A stretch of DNA of 8,085 nt, taken from the NCBI GenBank assembly GCA_013812265.1, contig JACCTQ010000138.1, positions 1-8,085 on the forward strand. The letters run 5' to 3'. Under the pieces are notes generated by a model that was given only the letters and a program-made list of their open reading frames with translations, ran no database searches and was not told the origin of the DNA. The translations under genes were made by a program, and so were the position numbers. The stretch is from Actinomycetota bacterium (GTDB lineage Bacteria; Actinomycetota; Thermoleophilia; Gaiellales; Gaiellaceae). Positions 5,734 to 8,085 of the stretch are shown piece after piece. Numbering within the stretch: the stretch's first letter is position 1; the number at the start of each line of letters is the position of its first letter.

Positions 5734-6089
5734 ATCGCGCCGATCAGATCGTCGAGCGTGGCGCGGCTCGCCTGCAGGAACTCGCGGAAAAGGTGGCCGC
5801 GGAAGGGGGTATCAAGGCGAAGCTGGCAGAGCCGCTGGCTGAAGACGCGGCGTTTCTGCGCAAGCTGAAGCCGAGCTTGATGGCAGCTCGGGCGCGCGGG
5901 GAGGCGCCGACCGATCAGACACCCGGCGCTGACACGATTGTCCCGAGCGGTCCCCAGCTCGGCCGGCGCCCAGAGCCGGTGAACGGACGGGGCCCGAGTC
6001 CCTTCCTGATCGTCGGCGCTGCACTGGCGGTCGGGATCGTCCTCGCGAAGCTGATTGACTGGAGAGGTCATGCGCATCCCCGGGACTGA
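5730..6089 (+). CDS. Unknown single-pass membrane protein
   Basis: The 119-residue product has no family I can name. Residues 1-55 are predicted mostly helical and charged (NRADQIVERGAARLQELAEKV, then AEDAAFLRKLKPSLMAARARGEAP). A Pro/Gly-rich disordered stretch covers about 60-90. One membrane segment, FLIVGAALAVGIVLAKLIDW (92-111), lies close to the C-terminus, with a short His/Arg tail. This tail-anchored layout resembles small ElaB/DUF883-type envelope proteins in shape only. The start is the GTG at 5730, which overlaps the preceding stop by four bases; the open frame extends further left but there it only shadows the 42-residue gene. It ends 18 bases before the holin-like gene. The context of holin-X, DUF3618 and YihY genes suggests an envelope-associated role. 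Confidence 0.72.
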   Translation: MNRADQIVERGAARLQELAEKVAAEGGIKAKLAEPLAEDAAFLRKLKPSLMAARARGEAPTDQTPGADTIVPSGPQLGRRPEPVNGRGPSPFLIVGAALAVGIVLAKLIDWRGHAHPRD

Positions 6090-6105
6090 GAAGGACGCCT
6101 TTCTC
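6088..6105 (+). promoter_or_regulatory. Hairpin covering the holin-X ribosome site
   Basis: GAGAAGG (6088-6094) can pair with CCTTTCTC (6098-6105), seven base pairs with one bulged T and a 3-base loop. The only candidate Shine-Dalgarno site, AAGGA (6091-6095), lies almost wholly in the stem and loop. A ribosome terminating on the preceding stop (6087-6089) would open it, so this would couple translation of the two genes. This is an inference from pairing only. Confidence 0.35.
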
Positions 6106-6107
6106 CA

Positions 6108-6521
6108 ATGAGCTCTGAGAGTGGAATGATGAACGGCGAGCGGGCCGGCATCGGGTCGGCCGCAAAGCAGGTTGCCGAGCAGGCGAGCGCTCTCGCCCGG
6201 CTGGAGCTGGAGCTGGCAGCCCTGGAGCTCAAGCGCAAGGCGGCCGCGCTGGGTCTCGGCATCGGTATGGGCCTCGGCGCAGCGGTGTTCGGACTCATGG
6301 CGTTGGGCTTCATGTTCGCCACCGTCGCGGCGGCGCTGGCGACGTTTCTCCCGACCTGGCTGTCGCTCTTGGTCGTGACGGTGTTCCTCCTTCTCGTCGC
6401 CGCGGTGCTCGGCATGGTTGCGCTCCGGTCGGTCCGAAAGGGCGTGCCTCCGGTACCGAAACAGGCCATCGAGGAAGCAAAGCGCACACAGGCGGCGCTC
6501 AAGGGCCATGGCAGCCGGTAA
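6108..6521 (+). CDS. Holin-X (phage holin family, PF07332-like) membrane protein
   Basis: The 137-residue product fits the actinobacterial holin-X family, which despite its name is a chromosomal membrane family usually found beside DUF3618 genes. An amphipathic helix, QVAEQASALARLELELAALE (21-40), is typical of the family. It is followed by Lys/Arg and two long membrane segments at about 47-79 and 83-106. The cytoplasmic tail VRKGVPPVPKQAIEEAKRTQ is also typical. Lysis activity is not implied: no phage genes are nearby. The ATG at 6108 has a ribosome site 12 bases away; in-frame ATGs at 6126 and 6129 are also possible. It overlaps the DUF3618 gene by 14 bases. Confidence 0.82.
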   Translation: MSSESGMMNGERAGIGSAAKQVAEQASALARLELELAALELKRKAAALGLGIGMGLGAAVFGLMALGFMFATVAAALATFLPTWLSLLVVTVFLLLVAAVLGMVALRSVRKGVPPVPKQAIEEAKRTQAALKGHGSR

Positions 6522-6795
6522 CGAGCGCCGAGCCGAGGATGTTCGCCGCGACATCGAGGCGGCTCGCGAGCAGCTCGCGAGCTCGGTTGATTCGCTACGC
6601 GAAGGCATCGGCGACGCGACCGACGTCGGCGCCAAGCTGAGAGCGAACCTCCCTGTCGCCGCGGCAGCGGCCCTTGGAGCGGGATTCTTGCTGGCGGGCG
6701 GCATCGGCGCGACTATGCGCCTGCTCGCACGGCGCAGCCGTGAGGGCGACACCAGGGCGAAGGTGGGCCGCTTCTCGATTGTCGACCGCGGCTGA
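6508..6795 (+). CDS. DUF3618 domain membrane protein
   Basis: The 95-residue product carries the DUF3618 signature near its start: RAEDVRRDIEAAREQLASSV (8-27) followed by DSLREG. One membrane segment, VAAAAALGAGFLLAGGIGAT (50-69), follows, then an Arg-rich cytoplasmic tail. The family is small, actinobacterial and of unknown function, and pairs with holin-X proteins in gene order, as here. The ATG at 6508 lies inside the end of the holin-X gene and is preceded by AAGGG only two bases away, so translation probably depends on coupling. The longer open frame to the left has no domain support. Its end overlaps the likely TTG start of the YihY gene. The most plausible role is as a partner of the holin-X protein in the membrane. 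Confidence 0.85.
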   Translation: MAAGNERRAEDVRRDIEAAREQLASSVDSLREGIGDATDVGAKLRANLPVAAAAALGAGFLLAGGIGATMRLLARRSREGDTRAKVGRFSIVDRG

Positions 6796-7717
6796 GAGTC
6801 GTCCCGAGACCGGCCAGGTCCCGAGCGGGCCGCATCGGCTGGGTCTCGGCGAATGGATCCAGGTCTTCAAGCGGACCGGAAAGGAGTTCCTCGCCGACGA
6901 CTGCATGGGCATGGCGCAGGCCGTCGCCTACAACTCCCTGCTCGCGTTCTTCCCGGCCGTCATCTTGCTAATCGGGTTCCTCGGCTTGATCGATGCCTAC
7001 GACGAGCTACAGACGTTCCTTGGGCCGATCGCCCCGGGCAACGTGCTGGACCTCATCGAGCACGTCAAAGACAGCGCCGGCGATGGAGGCTCGGGCCTCG
7101 CCTTCGTGCTCGGTCTCCTCGGGGCCATCTGGGCGGCGAGCGGTGCGATGAACGCGATCGTCAAGGCGGTCAACCGAGCCTACGACTTGCTCGAGACACG
7201 CCCTTTCTGGAAGGTGCGGCTCATCGCGATCGTGCTCGTTGTGCTGTCGGGGTTCGTAACGGCCGGCATGTTCCTCTTGATCGTCTTCGGAGGGCCGCTC
7301 GGCGAGGCGATCGCAGACAAGGCCAAGCTCGGAGGAGCCTTCGACCTGGTGTGGGGGATCTTCCGCTGGCCGCTCGCGTTCGTCACGATCTTGCTCTTCT
7401 TCGCGATCATCTATTACCTTGCGCCCAACCGCACGCAGCGCAACTGGAAGTGGGTGTCGCCGGGCTCGCTGGTTGGCGGCGTGCTCTGGCTCGTGCTCTC
7501 CGGGCTCTTTGCCCTCTACACCAGCTTTTCCGGGTCCTACAACGAGACGTACGGCGCGGTCGCCGGTGCCATCGTGCTTCTGCTTTGGCTGAACTACACG
7601 GCCTGGGCGATCCTGTTCGGGGCTGAGCTGAACGCGGAGCTCGACCGCCAGGCGGACATCCACGCAGCCGGCGGCCCGCAAGCCGGCCTCGTACGACCGG
7701 CGCGCCGGAACCGCTAG
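6779..7717 (+). CDS. YihY/BrkB family inner-membrane protein
   Basis: This is a polytopic membrane protein of the YihY/BrkB (formerly 'RNase BN') family. From the TTG at 6779 it has 312 residues, normal for the family. Six membrane segments lie at about 47-71, 105-125, 146-171, 196-214, 229-248 and 258-281. Hallmarks are AVAYNSLLAFFPA (48-60) and, near the end, FSGSYNETYGAVAGAIVLLL followed by WLNYTAWAILFGAELNAEL, the most conserved stretch. The biochemical function is unsettled, with transport or envelope roles proposed; tRNA processing is no longer attributed to it. No start codon is well placed: the TTG has AAGGTGG about 11 bases upstream and overlaps DUF3618, and upstream starts would add sequence read out of frame from DUF3618. 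It is the last gene of the operon and converges on the copper-protein gene. Confidence 0.87.
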   Translation: MSTAAESRPETGQVPSGPHRLGLGEWIQVFKRTGKEFLADDCMGMAQAVAYNSLLAFFPAVILLIGFLGLIDAYDELQTFLGPIAPGNVLDLIEHVKDSAGDGGSGLAFVLGLLGAIWAASGAMNAIVKAVNRAYDLLETRPFWKVRLIAIVLVVLSGFVTAGMFLLIVFGGPLGEAIADKAKLGGAFDLVWGIFRWPLAFVTILLFFAIIYYLAPNRTQRNWKWVSPGSLVGGVLWLVLSGLFALYTSFSGSYNETYGAVAGAIVLLLWLNYTAWAILFGAELNAELDRQADIHAAGGPQAGLVRPARRNR

Positions 7718-7762
7718 CCCTCGCGGTCTCGACCCGAGCTCGTCGACGCGCGCGGTCGCAGC

Positions 7763-8085
7763 TCAGAGAACTCGGAACGAGCCCTTCATCGACCGCGCGT
7801 GCGGGTCGCACAAGAAGCGATAGATGCCCTTCTCGAGTCGCAGCTTCCAGCTGACCGTGCCCACGAAGCCGACGGCCGTGCGCTTGTTCACGCCCGGCCC
7901 CACGAGATGGAAGTTGTGCATCGCGGAGCGATCCCGCACCGTGATCGCGTAGGTCCCGCTCTTCGTCGTCTTCGCGGCCCTGGCGCCCTTCTCGAGCGAG
8001 ATCGAAAAGCCAGGCCCGACCGAGGCCGCCAGCTTCGTTACTCGCTCGCCCGCCGGAGGTGGTGGTGGTGGAGGAGGAGGAGGAG
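7763..8085 (-). CDS. Plastocyanin-like copper-binding protein, C-terminal part (N-terminus beyond window)
   Basis: The visible 106 residues begin, at the window edge, with ten prolines (CCT/CCA codons), then a cupredoxin domain. The type 1 copper ligands are all visible: a His in MHNFH (visible residues 55-59, probably His56), then Cys92, His95 and Met99 in FLCDPHARSMKG. The fold is completed by the final strand GSFRVL. In this position the protein would carry electrons or bind copper outside the membrane. The signal peptide, start and any domain before the proline run lie outside the window. The polyproline tract suggests a flexible spacer between an anchor or another domain and the copper domain. 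It is convergent to the YihY gene with 45 bases between, so it is independently transcribed. No start codon lies in the visible upstream part, so it is partial rather than broken. Confidence 0.87.
   Translation of the reverse strand, partial: PPPPPPPPPPAGERVTKLAASVGPGFSISLEKGARAAKTTKSGTYAITVRDRSAMHNFHLVGPGVNKRTAVGFVGTVSWKLRLEKGIYRFLCDPHARSMKGSFRVL
8055..8085 (-). repeat. Triplet repeat encoding a polyproline run
   Basis: The plus strand reads as GGT and GGA/GAG triplets up to the window edge. On the coding strand this is four CCT, four CCA, one CCT and one CCG codon, giving ten consecutive prolines. The run may continue past the window edge. Such tracts vary in length by slippage and slow translation unless relieved by EF-P. 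Confidence 0.85.

Noticed and set aside
5634..6752. 372-codon open frame on the minus strand across the membrane operon
   Set aside because: It is an antisense shadow of four plus-strand genes with clear membrane segments. Its own translation is polar and low complexity.
6108..7717. Holin-X gene as part of a prophage lysis cassette
   Set aside because: No endolysin, capsid, integrase or other phage gene is present. The DUF3618 and YihY partners are typical chromosomal neighbours of this family.
7710..7764. Short inverted repeats (ACCGC/GCGGT at 7710-7727 and GAGCT/AGCTC at 7736-7764) as a bidirectional terminator
   Set aside because: The stems are only 5 bases, with 8- and 19-base loops and no T-run on either strand. 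In such GC-rich sequence these are expected by chance.

Overview
The window is GC-rich and codes densely on both strands. GTG and TTG starts are frequent, and Shine-Dalgarno sites are often weak or absent. A stand-alone ArgR, a holin-X/DUF3618/YihY membrane cluster and a plastocyanin-like protein with a polyproline linker together suggest a high-GC actinobacterium, perhaps of the Thermoleophilia/Gaiellales type. That placement is an inference from gene style; there is no rRNA or other marker here.

Left part (1-3826, minus strand): read from right to left, a tightly packed operon encodes the E1 alpha, E1 beta and E2 subunits of a 2-oxoacid (pyruvate or acetoin type) dehydrogenase complex. E1 alpha and E1 beta are 2 bases apart, and E1 beta and E2 overlap by 11 bases. 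Downstream of E2 lies a 171-base nested palindrome that looks like a small non-autonomous mobile element. It fills the gap between the E2 stop and a small VOC (glyoxalase-fold) gene and may have altered that gene's start. No E3 (lipoamide dehydrogenase) gene is present in the window.

Middle (3827-5534): a 123-base divergent gap separates the E1 alpha gene from a plus-strand gene of unknown function, whose 213-residue product is clearly two copies of one ~88-residue domain. A non-coding gap of about 196 bases with hairpins follows, then a PRC-barrel protein. That gene converges, with only 3 bases between stop codons, on argR, the arginine repressor, on the minus strand. No arginine biosynthesis genes are present.

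Right part (5535-8085): a 70-base divergent region carries AT-rich ARG-box-like sequence over a good argR promoter. From it runs a plus-strand cluster of five small-to-medium genes: a 42-residue membrane peptide resembling the start of DUF4235, an unknown single-pass membrane protein, a holin-X family protein, a DUF3618 protein and a YihY/BrkB six-helix membrane protein. The genes overlap or nearly touch, so they are probably one operon acting in the cell envelope. The window ends inside a minus-strand gene for a plastocyanin-like copper protein with ten consecutive prolines at the window edge.

The least explained items are the palindromic element at 348-518, the duplicated-domain protein, and the small-membrane-protein operon that shares its control region with argR.
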